A stretch of DNA of 37,348 nt, from positions 1 through 37,348 of the forward strand of contig JAHAWY010000055.1 in NCBI GenBank assembly GCA_018385135.1, in the 5' to 3' direction. This document shows, piece after piece, positions 25,831 through 33,805 of the stretch. This stretch comes from Oscillospiraceae bacterium. Its GTDB lineage: Bacteria; Bacillota; Clostridia; Oscillospirales; Oscillospiraceae. Every line of letters begins with the position of its first letter. Position 1 is the stretch's first letter. Both the position numbers and the translations under genes were made by a program. The notes under the pieces were generated by a model. The model ran no database searches and was not told where the DNA came from. It worked only from the letters and a program-made list of their open reading frames with translations.

Positions 25831-27444
25831 CTATTTTTCCCATTTATCGGCGAGCTGATCGACTTGATCGGCGAATTTGGCAAGCTCCTTGTTTGCCATG
25901 CCCTCGCTTGAACGGGCAATGCGCAATAGTCTCTCGCAGGAGGCAAGCAGGCGGGCAAAGACCTTTGCCGCCCTCGCGTCTCTGCTTCGCTCGCCCCTGC
26001 GGGGCTTTTCTGTGCGAACACCGACGGTCTCGGAAATAACCTCGCCGCTGAGCAGGTCATAGCTTGTGCCGCTAAAGGGCGCTGAGGCGTTGAAGCCATA
26101 TTCTTCTACAAGGCATTTTGTGAATGCCTCGCTCGCGTCCTCGTCGCCGTGGTTAACGAAAACTTTTTTCGGCTTGGGCGAAAAGTGACCGAGCCAGTCA
26201 AGCAGACCCGCCTTGTCCGCGTGTCCGCTAAAGCCGGGCATGGAGGCTATTTCGGCGTTAACGGCAACGGTTTCGCCAAAGAGCTTTACCTCACTCGCGC
26301 CCTCAAGAAGGCTGCGACCGAGCGTGCCCTGAGCCTGATAGCCGACGAAAAGGATAAGGCTTTCCTTGCGCCAGAGATTGTGCTTCAGGTGGTGGCGTAT
26401 GCGTCCCGCCTCACACATTCCGGAGGCTGACAAAATGACCTTCGGCACATTGTCGGCGTTTATCGCCTTTGACTCCTCCGAGGAAACGGAGATTTTTAAA
26501 TCGGGGAAAACCAGTGGGTTTATTCCACGATTATAGATTTCCCTTGTTTCCGCGTCGAAGCACTCGGGGTTGCTTTGCAGAAACACCGACGTTGCCTGAT
26601 TTGCCATGGGACTGTCAACATAAACGGGGAAGTGGTCGTGTCCTTTTACAAGCCCGGCGTCCTTGATTTGGCGAAGGAGATATAAAAGCTCCTGCGTTCT
26701 GCCGACGGCAAAGGAGGGGATAACCACATTGCCGCCGCGGTCAAAGGTGCGCTGCAGGCAGTCTACCAGGATGGGGGTGGGGTCGATGCGCTCGCCGTGC
26801 AGACGGTCACCGTAGGTAGATTCAATCACGACATAGTCCGCGTCGCTTATGTAATCGGGGTTTTTTAAAATGGGCTTATTCTTGTTTCCGACGTCACCGC
26901 TAAAGACGATTTTTTTCGTTACATTGCCCTCGGTTATCCATACCTCGATCGCTGCCGAGCCGAGAAGATGACCGACATCGGTGAAGCGGATCACAACATT
27001 TTCTAGGAGCTGGCGCTGCTCGCCATACACGCAGGGATAGAAAGAGGAGATGGCGCACTGAGCGTCCGCCGTCGTATAAAGCGGCTGATACGGCTCCCCG
27101 CCGGAGCGCTTTGCTTTGCGGTTTCGCCATTCGGCTTCAAACTCCTGAATGTGCGCGGAGTCCATAAGCATGATTTTGCAGAGGTTGGCGGTTTCCTCTG
27201 TTGAATAGACCTTGCCCTTAAAGCCGTTTTTGCACAGCAAAGGAATTTTGCCGCTGTGGTCTATATGTGCGTGCGTAAGCAGGATAAAGTCAATATCGCC
27301 GGGATTTACCGGGATATCCTGATTTACAAAAACGTCCGCTCCCTGCTCCATGCCGCAATCTATAAGGAAGCTGTGACCAAAGGTTTCTATCAAAGTGCAG
27401 CTTCCGGTCACCTCATGGGTAGCGCCGAGAAATGTTATCTTCAT
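25831..27444 (-). CDS. Beta-CASP metallo-beta-lactamase-fold RNA hydrolase
   Basis: A 537-residue protein of the archaeal CPSF/YSH1-like beta-CASP group, predicted to be a zinc-dependent ribonuclease. The metal motif THAHIDH is at ~57-63, with a further His in DVGHLLGSAAIE (~157) and Asp in FSGDVGNKNKP. The beta-CASP lid carries VIESTYGDR, PSFAVGRTQELL, ILSASGMCEAGRI, GFSGHADKAGL and VNHGDEDASEAF. After the catalytic fold a basic helical tail of ~75 residues (from RTEKPRRGERSRD) is not part of the usual domain. GGGGGG lies before the ATG. It may be monocistronic. Confidence 0.87.
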   Translation of the reverse strand: MKITFLGATHEVTGSCTLIETFGHSFLIDCGMEQGADVFVNQDIPVNPGDIDFILLTHAHIDHSGKIPLLCKNGFKGKVYSTEETANLCKIMLMDSAHIQEFEAEWRNRKAKRSGGEPYQPLYTTADAQCAISSFYPCVYGEQRQLLENVVIRFTDVGHLLGSAAIEVWITEGNVTKKIVFSGDVGNKNKPILKNPDYISDADYVVIESTYGDRLHGERIDPTPILVDCLQRTFDRGGNVVIPSFAVGRTQELLYLLRQIKDAGLVKGHDHFPVYVDSPMANQATSVFLQSNPECFDAETREIYNRGINPLVFPDLKISVSSEESKAINADNVPKVILSASGMCEAGRIRHHLKHNLWRKESLILFVGYQAQGTLGRSLLEGASEVKLFGETVAVNAEIASMPGFSGHADKAGLLDWLGHFSPKPKKVFVNHGDEDASEAFTKCLVEEYGFNASAPFSGTSYDLLSGEVISETVGVRTEKPRRGERSRDARAAKVFARLLASCERLLRIARSSEGMANKELAKFADQVDQLADKWEK

Positions 27445-27500
27445 ACCATGTCCCCCCTGATTTTTACAGGTTTTTGCTTTTATTTATGTTCAGCCTGCGC

Positions 27501-27529
27501 ATTATATGGAAATGACCGCTTTCACTCAT
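27501..27529 (-). promoter_or_regulatory. Possible promoter of the beta-CASP gene
   Basis: A perfect TATAAT (27506-27501 on the minus strand) with a poor -35 box (ATGAGT) 17 bases upstream. The remainder of 27530-27727 is AT-rich; on the plus strand a TATACT at 27650-27655, without a good -35 box, might serve smsC. Confidence 0.35.
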
Positions 27530-27727
27530 TTTAGCACATTGGACCGCTAAAGGAAAGAACAAAAGAGCCTTATGCGCAATATGTGAGGCGTCAGAGAGAA
27601 TTGTGACCAAAATCTTATTCTGATACTGGATTTTAACACGTCCATATGCTATACTTCTATATCGGGCAAATCATTTGACCTAATACAGATTTTTTAACCT
27701 TACCGTTTTTATAGAAAGGATAATAAT

Positions 27728-28429
27728 ATGTTAGAGCTGAAAAACATCAATTTCAGCGCCGACGGAAAGCAAATTCTTAAAGATATCAACCTCACCATCG
27801 GCGCGGGCAAGTTTATAGCCATAACCGGTCCGAACGGTTCGGGCAAGTCCACGCTTGCAAAAATAATCATGGGCATCGAGAAGCCTGACAGCGGCACGAT
27901 AACCTTCGACGGCAAGGATATTACAAACGCAACCATAGACGAGCGTGCCAATGCGGGTATAAGCTTTGGCTTCCAGCAGCCGGTCGTTTTCAAGGGCATA
28001 ACCGTCAGCGATATACTCAACCTCGCCTCGAAAAAGACTCTCTCGCGCGATGATGCCTGCGAGCATCTTTCCATGGTGGGGCTTTGCGCCAACGACTACC
28101 TTGACCGCGAGGTCAATTCCTCGCTCTCCGGCGGTGAGCTAAAGCGAATAGAGATCGCCTCCGTTATCGCGCGCGGTACAAAGCTGACCATCTTTGACGA
28201 GCCGGAAGCGGGCATCGACCTTTGGAGCTTTAAAAACCTCATAAAGGTTTTCAACGATATGAGAACGAGGATCGACGGCAGCATTGTCGTCATCTCTCAT
28301 CAGGAGCGTATTCTCAGCATTGCCGACGAAATTGTTCTCCTCTCTGACGGACATGTCGAAAAGGTCGTGCCTCAGGGCGAGTCGCTCGGCGCTGTTTTAG
28401 GCGAGCAGGCTTCCTGCCGCAAGCTGTAA
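27728..28429 (+). CDS. smsC: SufC-like ATPase of a minimal Fe-S system
   Basis: A 233-residue ABC ATPase that energises Fe-S cluster assembly on its SufB/D-like partner. Walker A GPNGSGKST, Q loop FGFQQPVV, signature LSGGELKR, Walker B LTIFDEPEAGID and the switch His in VVISHQE are all intact. The partner gene follows after 13 bases. No cysteine desulfurase, SufU or separate SufD is nearby, matching the two-gene SmsCB (SufBC-like) arrangement of anaerobes. AAAGGA lies before the ATG. Confidence 0.9.
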   Translation: MLELKNINFSADGKQILKDINLTIGAGKFIAITGPNGSGKSTLAKIIMGIEKPDSGTITFDGKDITNATIDERANAGISFGFQQPVVFKGITVSDILNLASKKTLSRDDACEHLSMVGLCANDYLDREVNSSLSGGELKRIEIASVIARGTKLTIFDEPEAGIDLWSFKNLIKVFNDMRTRIDGSIVVISHQERILSIADEIVLLSDGHVEKVVPQGESLGAVLGEQASCRKL

Positions 28430-28442
28430 GGAGGAAAGCTTT

Positions 28443-29375
28443 ATGGAAAAAATTGATTTAAACAAGGTTGAGTCCAGCCTGCTTATGTCCATTGCGGACA
28501 TTCCCGGGATAACCCCCGGCGCATTCAGTCTGCGCAAAAACGGTAAGCCTGTTTACGTCAACACCACTCCAAACATAAACATCCTGCCCAAAAAGGATAA
28601 GCCGGGCATAGATATCTATGTTCGCGCGGATACAAAGGATGAGGATGTTCACATTCCCGTCGTCATAACCGAAAGCGGCGTGAGCGACACCGTTTATAAC
28701 GACTTTTACATCGGCAAAAACGCGGACGTGGTCATAAACGCGGGCTGCGGCATCCATAACGACGGCTGCACTGACACACACCACAACGGCATTCACCGCT
28801 TCTTCCTTGAGGAGGGCGCTCATGTTGTCTATATAGAAAAGCACTACGGCGAGGGCGAGGGAACGGGAAAGCGCATTTTAGACCCCGTTACCGAGGTCAC
28901 TCTCGGCAAGGGCGCAACGATGGAGATGCAGACGACCCAGATCAAGGGCGTCACCTCCACCATCCGCACCAGCGAGGCCGTGCTTGGCGACGATTCCAGC
29001 CTTGTAATAAGCGAGAAGATCATGACGCATGACGACCAGCTCGCCGAGACCCATTTCACGGTCAATCTCGACGGTAAAGGCTCAAGCTGTCAGGTAACCA
29101 GCCGATCTGTTGCAACGGAAAACTCAAGGCAGAAGTTTGTCTCGAAGGTGTTCGGCAACAATGAGTGCTTCGGTCATGTTGAGTGCGACGCAATCATAAA
29201 GGATAACGGCAAGGTCTCCTCCTGTCCTGAGGTTACGAGCAACTGTATTGACGCCATGCTCATCCATGAGGCGGCGATAGGCAAGATTGCCGGAGAACAG
29301 ATTACAAAGCTGATGACGCTCGGACTCACAGCCGAGGAGGCGGAGGCTGAGATAATCAACGGCTTTTTGAAGTAA
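28443..29375 (+). CDS. smsB: SufB/SufD-like scaffold of a minimal Fe-S system
   Basis: A 310-residue beta-helix scaffold protein, shorter than SufB (~470), without the long N-terminal region. It has the family's repeated strands (DTVYNDFYIGKNADVVINAG, DDSSLVISEKIM) and the C-terminal SufC-binding helices: CIDAMLIHEAAIGKIAGEQI, then LMTLGLTAEEAEAEIINGF. The conserved His and Glu in LIHEAAIGKI and several Cys (AGCGIHNDGC) could bind metal. Co-transcribed with smsC and followed by a TSCPD gene. Confidence 0.9.
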   Translation: MEKIDLNKVESSLLMSIADIPGITPGAFSLRKNGKPVYVNTTPNINILPKKDKPGIDIYVRADTKDEDVHIPVVITESGVSDTVYNDFYIGKNADVVINAGCGIHNDGCTDTHHNGIHRFFLEEGAHVVYIEKHYGEGEGTGKRILDPVTEVTLGKGATMEMQTTQIKGVTSTIRTSEAVLGDDSSLVISEKIMTHDDQLAETHFTVNLDGKGSSCQVTSRSVATENSRQKFVSKVFGNNECFGHVECDAIIKDNGKVSSCPEVTSNCIDAMLIHEAAIGKIAGEQITKLMTLGLTAEEAEAEIINGFLK

Positions 29376-29387
29376 GGAGGGCGGCTT

Positions 29388-29642
29388 GTGACTATCACCT
29401 ATACCCCCAAGGGGATTTGTGCGCGTCAAATGACCGTCAGCGCCGAAAACGGTGTTATTACGGACGCTGAGATCACAGGCGGCTGCGACGGCAACCACAA
29501 GGGCATAATCAGCCTTATCAAGGGCATGAAGCTTGATGATGCCATCGAACGTATGCAGGGCATCCGCTGCGGGATGAGGGAGTCCTCCTGTCCCGACCAG
29601 CTAAGCAAGGCTTTGAATATTCTGAAGCAGCAGGGAGCTTGA
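29388..29642 (+). CDS. TSCPD-domain protein (TIGR03905 type)
   Basis: An 84-residue protein of the TSCPD family, which also forms the C-terminal domain of some class II ribonucleotide reductases. It starts with GTG after GGAGGGCGGCTT. Four cysteines lie in conserved settings: GICAR, GGCDGN, IRCGMRE and SSCPDQL. It is the third gene of the smsCB operon, 12 bases after smsB. The four Cys and the position suggest metal or Fe-S binding; this is inference, as no function is established for the stand-alone family. Confidence 0.82.
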   Translation: MTITYTPKGICARQMTVSAENGVITDAEITGGCDGNHKGIISLIKGMKLDDAIERMQGIRCGMRESSCPDQLSKALNILKQQGA

Positions 29643-29661
29643 GCGTCTGCGGCAAACAATA

Positions 29662-29693
29662 AAAACGGCTTTCTCGCAAGAGAAAGCCGTTTT
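29662..29693. terminator. Bidirectional terminator, smsCB / J-protein
   Basis: A perfect 14-bp stem (29662-29675 with 29680-29693) with a GCAA tetraloop, between convergent operons. On the plus strand TTTTGCTTT follows; on the minus strand a longer T run does. Confidence 0.9.
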
Positions 29694-29732
29694 GCTTTGG
29701 CGTTATATGCTTAGGGAAAAGCCGCGGGGGCT

Positions 29733-30392
29733 TTAGCAATAGCAGGGGCAGAACCTGCAAAGGAGATTGGCAAGGCAAAGCCCCATGCAGATATTGCTCC
29801 CAATGCCCGCGGAGGGGAAGCCGCGGCTATAGGTGTTCGTATAGTATGTGCCGCCGTTTTTAAGCTCGTTTAAAAGAGTTTGATATTCGTAGTTGCCCGG
29901 CTCCATTGCGACTGCGCGCCCGGCGCTTTCCAAGGCTGCGATGCGGTTGCCGAGCCCATAGTTTGCCAGCGCGTGCAGATAAAACCACTTTGCCCCGCGT
30001 TCGGCTGCGGGAACTCCCGACAGTGCGTTGAGCGCCTCCTGAAAATGGCGGGTGCGGATGTAATTCATTGCGGCGCGTATAGCCGTTGGCTGCTCGGAAT
30101 CCTGCGAGCTTCCGGAATAGCCGCCCTGACTGCCGAAGCCTCCAAATCCTCCGAAGCCTCCAAATCCGCTGCCGCCGTAAGAAGAAGCTCTGTAAGAGCC
30201 GGACTGCGCGTTTTGCGGGTTTTTAATCTGGTCATAGGCGGCGTTTATTTCGTTCATCCTGCGCTCGGCTTCCTTGTCGCCGGGGTTAACGTCAGGATGG
30301 TATTTTTTCGCAAGAGTGCGATATGCCTTTTTTATCTCGTCGTCACTGGCATTGGGAGAAACGCCGAGAACCTTATAGGGGTCAGAAATCAT
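29733..30392 (-). CDS. J-domain protein with TPR-like region and C-terminal cysteine string
   Basis: A 219-residue Hsp40-like cochaperone expected to stimulate DnaK. The J domain is residues 1-~65 with HPD at 32-34. A Gly/Phe-rich linker ([12 protein letters not shown]) follows, then a TPR-like helical region (~105-180: [37 protein letters not shown]). The last ~20 residues are hydrophobic with six Cys ([18 protein letters not shown]). There is no DnaJ zinc finger or C-terminal substrate domain, so it is a specialised J-protein. It overlaps the DUF5685 gene by 11 bases. The cysteine string might anchor it at a membrane or bind metal. Confidence 0.82.
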   Translation of the reverse strand: MISDPYKVLGVSPNASDDEIKKAYRTLAKKYHPDVNPGDKEAERRMNEINAAYDQIKNPQNAQSGSYRASSYGGSGFGGFGGFGGFGSQGGYSGSSQDSEQPTAIRAAMNYIRTRHFQEALNALSGVPAAERGAKWFYLHALANYGLGNRIAALESAGRAVAMEPGNYEYQTLLNELKNGGTYYTNTYSRGFPSAGIGSNICMGLCLANLLCRFCPCYC

Positions 30393-31233
30393 TTAGGTTT
30401 GCTCCTTTTGCCGTTTTTCTTTTGACCATTTCCAGTTCATATCTTGCCCACACTCCCGAGCAGAGAATGTTGCGCATTATGGAAATATCCTCGACCAGCG
30501 GAAGTTTTTCAAATGCTATCGTACAGTCTCCGATAAGCATTGTCAATATTTCCTTGAAGTATTCGTCGCCGCGTCCCGCGTCGTGAAGCTCGCGCAGAGG
30601 ATTAAAGCGCCCGCGCTTTATATCCTTCGGCAAATCCACCGCCGCGTCCATGATATATATAAACTCTCCGAGAGAGCCTGCCATTTCGCGCAGCACGGCG
30701 CTCCAGCGGTCCTCTTGCCAAACAAAAAGCTCGCCCATCAGCCCGCCGAACAGCTTTGCCGCCGCGTCCGGGTCGCAAACCTTGTCCTTTTCCAGCTTCG
30801 ACAGCTCGGAAAGACAGCGCTCCATAGCCATGCACTGGCGGGGGTGCTGAGCTTTAACGCGCAGGTATTTGCGCTTTAGCAGCTTAGCTGAGAGGAGGGC
30901 GGGGAGGTTTTTGTCATCCTTCCAATCATCCAGTTTTTTAAGGTAGGCAAGAGCAACGTTCATATCGGCGGCATAGTCGCTTATTTTGGAGGTCACGCAG
31001 CTATGGCGCTTAAAAGGATGCGGCGCACAGCGCTCGCTTCCGCAGCTCTCCTGCGGCTCATAAAGTGAGCTGAGAACCAGAACAAGAAAGGTCATGTCGT
31101 AGGTGAGGGTGAGACGACCGAGTGTTCCGTGCCGCTCCTTGAGCGAGCGGCAAAGCCCGCAGTAAACGGATTTATAGCGCGCTTTCTCCTCGTCAGACAT
31201 TATTTCGGTGTTTGCGATAACATAACCGAACAT
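30382..31233 (-). CDS. DUF5685 family protein
   Basis: A 283-residue protein of uncharacterised family DUF5685. The N-terminal part has a Cys cluster (YCGLC at 24-28, then Cys64, 69 and 79). Two Asp-rich motifs follow: LDDWKDD (101-107) and [11 protein letters not shown] (194-204) continuing KRGRFNPL. The rest is predicted helical. The second motif resembles the second Asp-rich motif of squalene/phytoene synthases (see findings). It is the middle gene of the leftward module, 15 bases after the zinc-ribbon gene and overlapping the J-protein gene. The function is unknown. Confidence 0.8.
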   Translation of the reverse strand: MFGYVIANTEIMSDEEKARYKSVYCGLCRSLKERHGTLGRLTLTYDMTFLVLVLSSLYEPQESCGSERCAPHPFKRHSCVTSKISDYAADMNVALAYLKKLDDWKDDKNLPALLSAKLLKRKYLRVKAQHPRQCMAMERCLSELSKLEKDKVCDPDAAAKLFGGLMGELFVWQEDRWSAVLREMAGSLGEFIYIMDAAVDLPKDIKRGRFNPLRELHDAGRGDEYFKEILTMLIGDCTIAFEKLPLVEDISIMRNILCSGVWARYELEMVKRKTAKGANLNDF

Positions 31234-31248
31234 CCTGCTTGTCTCCCA

Positions 31249-31668
31249 TCAGGTGTTTTTTTCAAAGGCAGTGCCGCATTTTTTGCAGATGATGCGGATT
31301 TTTCCCTTGCCCTTCGGCACGCGCATAACAGCCTTGCAGGAGGGACATTTAAAGAATTTGTACTCCTTGCGCTGATTCCACATATCGCGGCGAAGCTGCC
31401 ACCAATCTCTTAGTCTTGCTGTTTTTGCAAGAAATTTTGCATTTTCTGCCCGTCTGGCGCTGAGATTTTTGGAAAGCATACGAAAATAGGTGTATATCAG
31501 CAGAGCCAGAACGATGACAAGCAAAAATGAGCGCGCTGTGCTGCCGGTCTCGGAAAAGCCGAAGAAGAAAGAAACAATCAGCAGAAGCAGAATAAGCACG
31601 CTCAGCGCGCGGTTGAGCTGGTCGTTTCCGTAGCGCCCATACATAAAATTAGCGATTTTTTGTTTCAT
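31249..31668 (-). CDS. Zinc-ribbon membrane protein
   Basis: A 139-residue protein with two hydrophobic helices (~24-60: VLILLLLIVSFFFGF, then SFLLVIVLALLIYTYF), a basic cytoplasmic stretch, and a C-terminal zinc ribbon: FKCPSCKAVMRVPKGKGKIR, then ICKKCGTAF (CxxC twice). The frame is open from 31725, but AAAGGATG marks the ATG at 31668. It is the first gene of the J-protein/DUF5685 module and has its own SigA promoter. The family is common as hypothetical in Clostridia; the function is unknown. Confidence 0.78.
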   Translation of the reverse strand: MKQKIANFMYGRYGNDQLNRALSVLILLLLIVSFFFGFSETGSTARSFLLVIVLALLIYTYFRMLSKNLSARRAENAKFLAKTARLRDWWQLRRDMWNQRKEYKFFKCPSCKAVMRVPKGKGKIRIICKKCGTAFEKNT

Positions 31669-31714
31669 TGCCAACATCCTTTGAGTTAATAGTGCGTTAG
31701 TTTTTATAATAGAA

Positions 31715-31742
31715 AGTATATACAAGCATGGGGCAAAGTCAA
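31715..31742 (-). promoter_or_regulatory. SigA promoter of the zinc-ribbon/DUF5685/J-protein operon
   Basis: On the minus strand TTGACT (31742-31737) and TATACT (31720-31715) with a 16-base spacer, about 45 bases before the zinc-ribbon start. The region 31743-31881 between the divergent promoters has no other signal I can name. Confidence 0.7.
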
Positions 31743-31881
31743 CACCCGAAGGGTGTCCGAAAAATAAACTAATTGTAAATTATAATGTAAAGTGGGAATA
31801 AGATGCAAGGCTAATACCGGGGTCTTGCCAATAATTTGCATTTTCCGGATTACAAAATTTCATTTTAGGTAGAATAGCACA

Positions 31882-31910
31882 TTGATTTTTCGCGTGGCGT
31901 AGTATATAAT
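31882..31910 (+). promoter_or_regulatory. SigA promoter of pckA
   Basis: TTGATT (31882-31887) and a perfect TATAAT (31905-31910) with a 17-base spacer, about 50 bases before the pckA ATG. GGAGGGCGTT is the RBS. Confidence 0.85.
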
Positions 31911-31959
31911 TGAAACATTCTGAGTTGAAAAATTCAAGACCTGTATTCTGGAGGGCGTT

Positions 31960-33651
31960 ATGGTTACAAGCAGCAACAAATACTTAAACGACTGGATAGA
32001 CGACATAGCGGCAAGGGCAAAGCCCGACAAAATCGTATGGATAGACGGCAGCGAGGCTCAGATAAACGAGCTGCGCGAGCTGGCGGTCTCCACCGGCAGC
32101 ATGATAAGACTAAACGAGGAAAAGCTTCCCAACTGCTTCCTCCACCGCACAGATCCCAACGATGTTGCCCGTGTTGAGGGGCGCACCTATATCTGCTGCA
32201 AAAACGAGGAGGACGCAGGTCCCACGAACCACTGGATGGAGCCTGCGAAGATGTACGAAAAGCTGTACGGTCTGCTGGAGGGCTCGATGAAGGGTCGCAC
32301 GATGTATGTCATCCCCTATTCGATGAGCGTTGTCGGCTCGCCCTTTGCGAAATACGGCATTGAGCTTACAGACTCAACATATGTTGTTCTCAACATGGCA
32401 ATTATGACCCGCGTCGGCGAAAAGGTTCTTGAAGCCATTGGCGACAGAACAGATTTTATCCGCGGCGTCCATACTCAGGGTACGCTCGACCCCGAGGAAA
32501 AATACATTGTTCACTTCCCTGAGGATAACGTCATTTTCTCAGTAAACTCCAACTACGGCGGCAATGTTCTTCAGGGCAAAAAGTGCTTTGCGCTGCGCAT
32601 GGCGTCAAATCAGGGAAGAAAAGAGGGCTGGATGGCGGAGCATATGCTCATTCTCGGCGTTGAAAATCCCAAGGGTGAGGTTCGCTATGTCTGCGGCGCT
32701 TTCCCCTCCGCCTGCGGCAAGACCAATCTTGCCATGCTTATTCCGCCGGAGGGCTACCGCAAAAACGGCTGGAAAACATGGTGCGTCGGCGACGATATCG
32801 CGTGGCTTCGTCCGGGTGAGGACGGCAGGCTTTGGGCTGTCAACCCCGAAAACGGCTTTTTCGGCGTTGCTCCCGGCACCAGCATGAAATCCAACCCCAA
32901 TGCGCTGGAGTCCACGAGAGAGGGTACTATCTTCACAAACGTCGCACTCGACACGAGCGATAACACCGTATGGTGGGAGGGCATGAACAAAACTCCCCCC
33001 GCACACGCGATAGACTGGCTCGGCAGAGACTGGACTCCCGACAGTCCCGACAAGGCGGCACATCCCAACTCTCGCTTTACCGCCCCCGCGAGAAACTGCC
33101 CCTGCAAGTCTCCCGAATTTGAAAATCCCAAGGGCGTTCCCATCTCCGCAATCATCTTTGGCGGACGCAGAGCAAAGACAGCTCCTCTGGTTTATCAGTC
33201 CCGCGACTGGAAGCATGGTGTTTTCGTCGGCTCTATCATGGCTTCCGAAACCACCGCCGCCGCGACAGGTCAGGTCGGTGTTGTACGCCGAGACCCGATG
33301 GCTATGCTGCCTTTCTGCGGCTACCACATGGCTGATTACTGGCAGCACTGGCTCGATATGGAGCAGAAGATTGCAAATCCCCCCAAGATTTTCAACGTAA
33401 ACTGGTTCCGCACCGACGAGGAGGGTAATTTCATCTGGCCGGGCTTCGGAGATAACCTCCGCGTGCTTGAGTGGATCCTCGCGCGCTGCTTTGATGAGAT
33501 TGACGCGCAGGAATGCGCGCTGGGCTTCATCCCCAAGGCTTCAGATATCAACCTTGAAGGCTGCGATGTGGACGAGAAAACCGTTGAGGGTCTGCTTTCC
33601 GTTGACCGCGAGCTGTGGAAGGCGGAATGTGAGGGTATCCGCGAATATTAA
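31960..33651 (+). CDS. pckA: Phosphoenolpyruvate carboxykinase (GTP), truncated by an in-frame stop
   Basis: A 563-residue cytosolic enzyme interconverting oxaloacetate plus GTP with PEP, CO2 and GDP. It is the GTP class: the kinase loop FPSACGKTNLAM has its hyper-reactive Cys (~Cys252), and HRTDPNDVARVEGRTYICC, SNYGGN, NWFRTDEEGNF and WPGFGDNLRVLEWI are typical. The catalytic core is intact, but the ORF stops at TAA (33649-33651) after IREY. The next 23 sense codons in the same frame encode the expected C-terminal helix and end at 33723. Relatives run through this point without a stop. In anaerobes the enzyme often works toward oxaloacetate. Confidence 0.93.
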   Translation: MVTSSNKYLNDWIDDIAARAKPDKIVWIDGSEAQINELRELAVSTGSMIRLNEEKLPNCFLHRTDPNDVARVEGRTYICCKNEEDAGPTNHWMEPAKMYEKLYGLLEGSMKGRTMYVIPYSMSVVGSPFAKYGIELTDSTYVVLNMAIMTRVGEKVLEAIGDRTDFIRGVHTQGTLDPEEKYIVHFPEDNVIFSVNSNYGGNVLQGKKCFALRMASNQGRKEGWMAEHMLILGVENPKGEVRYVCGAFPSACGKTNLAMLIPPEGYRKNGWKTWCVGDDIAWLRPGEDGRLWAVNPENGFFGVAPGTSMKSNPNALESTREGTIFTNVALDTSDNTVWWEGMNKTPPAHAIDWLGRDWTPDSPDKAAHPNSRFTAPARNCPCKSPEFENPKGVPISAIIFGGRRAKTAPLVYQSRDWKHGVFVGSIMASETTAAATGQVGVVRRDPMAMLPFCGYHMADYWQHWLDMEQKIANPPKIFNVNWFRTDEEGNFIWPGFGDNLRVLEWILARCFDEIDAQECALGFIPKASDINLEGCDVDEKTVEGLLSVDRELWKAECEGIREY

Positions 33652-33723
33652 GGCAAGTTCGGCGACAAAGTCCCCAAGGAGCTTTGGGAGAGCCTTGAAA
33701 CGCTTGAAAACAAGCTAAAATAA
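33652..33723 (+). other. pckA: In-frame remainder of pckA after the early stop
   Basis: Twenty-three codons in the pckA frame, then TAA at 33721-33723. The translation GKFGDKVPKELW, continuing ESLETLENKLK, matches the usual C-terminal end of GTP-PEPCKs. It would be joined to the enzyme by a single base change at 33649-33651 or by stop readthrough. Its preserved sequence suggests the stop is recent or an assembly error. Confidence 0.75.
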
Positions 33724-33756
33724 CAAAGACCTCAAGCAAGGTCTGAACCCAAACAG

Positions 33757-33797
33757 AAAAGGGCTATCCTTTCCGCTAGGAAAGGATAGCCCTTTTT
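33757..33797. terminator. Bidirectional terminator, pckA/murF
   Basis: A perfect stem of 18 bp or more (AAAAGGGCTATCCTTTCC and its complement) around GCTA, between convergent pckA and murF, with a T run on both strands. Confidence 0.92.
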
Positions 33798-33805
33798 ATG
33801 CTGTG

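Noticed and set aside
33649..33651. Genome-wide reassignment of TAA as a sense codon
   Set aside because: TAA ends other intact genes here, for example smsB and the restored pckA frame, so only a local event is plausible.
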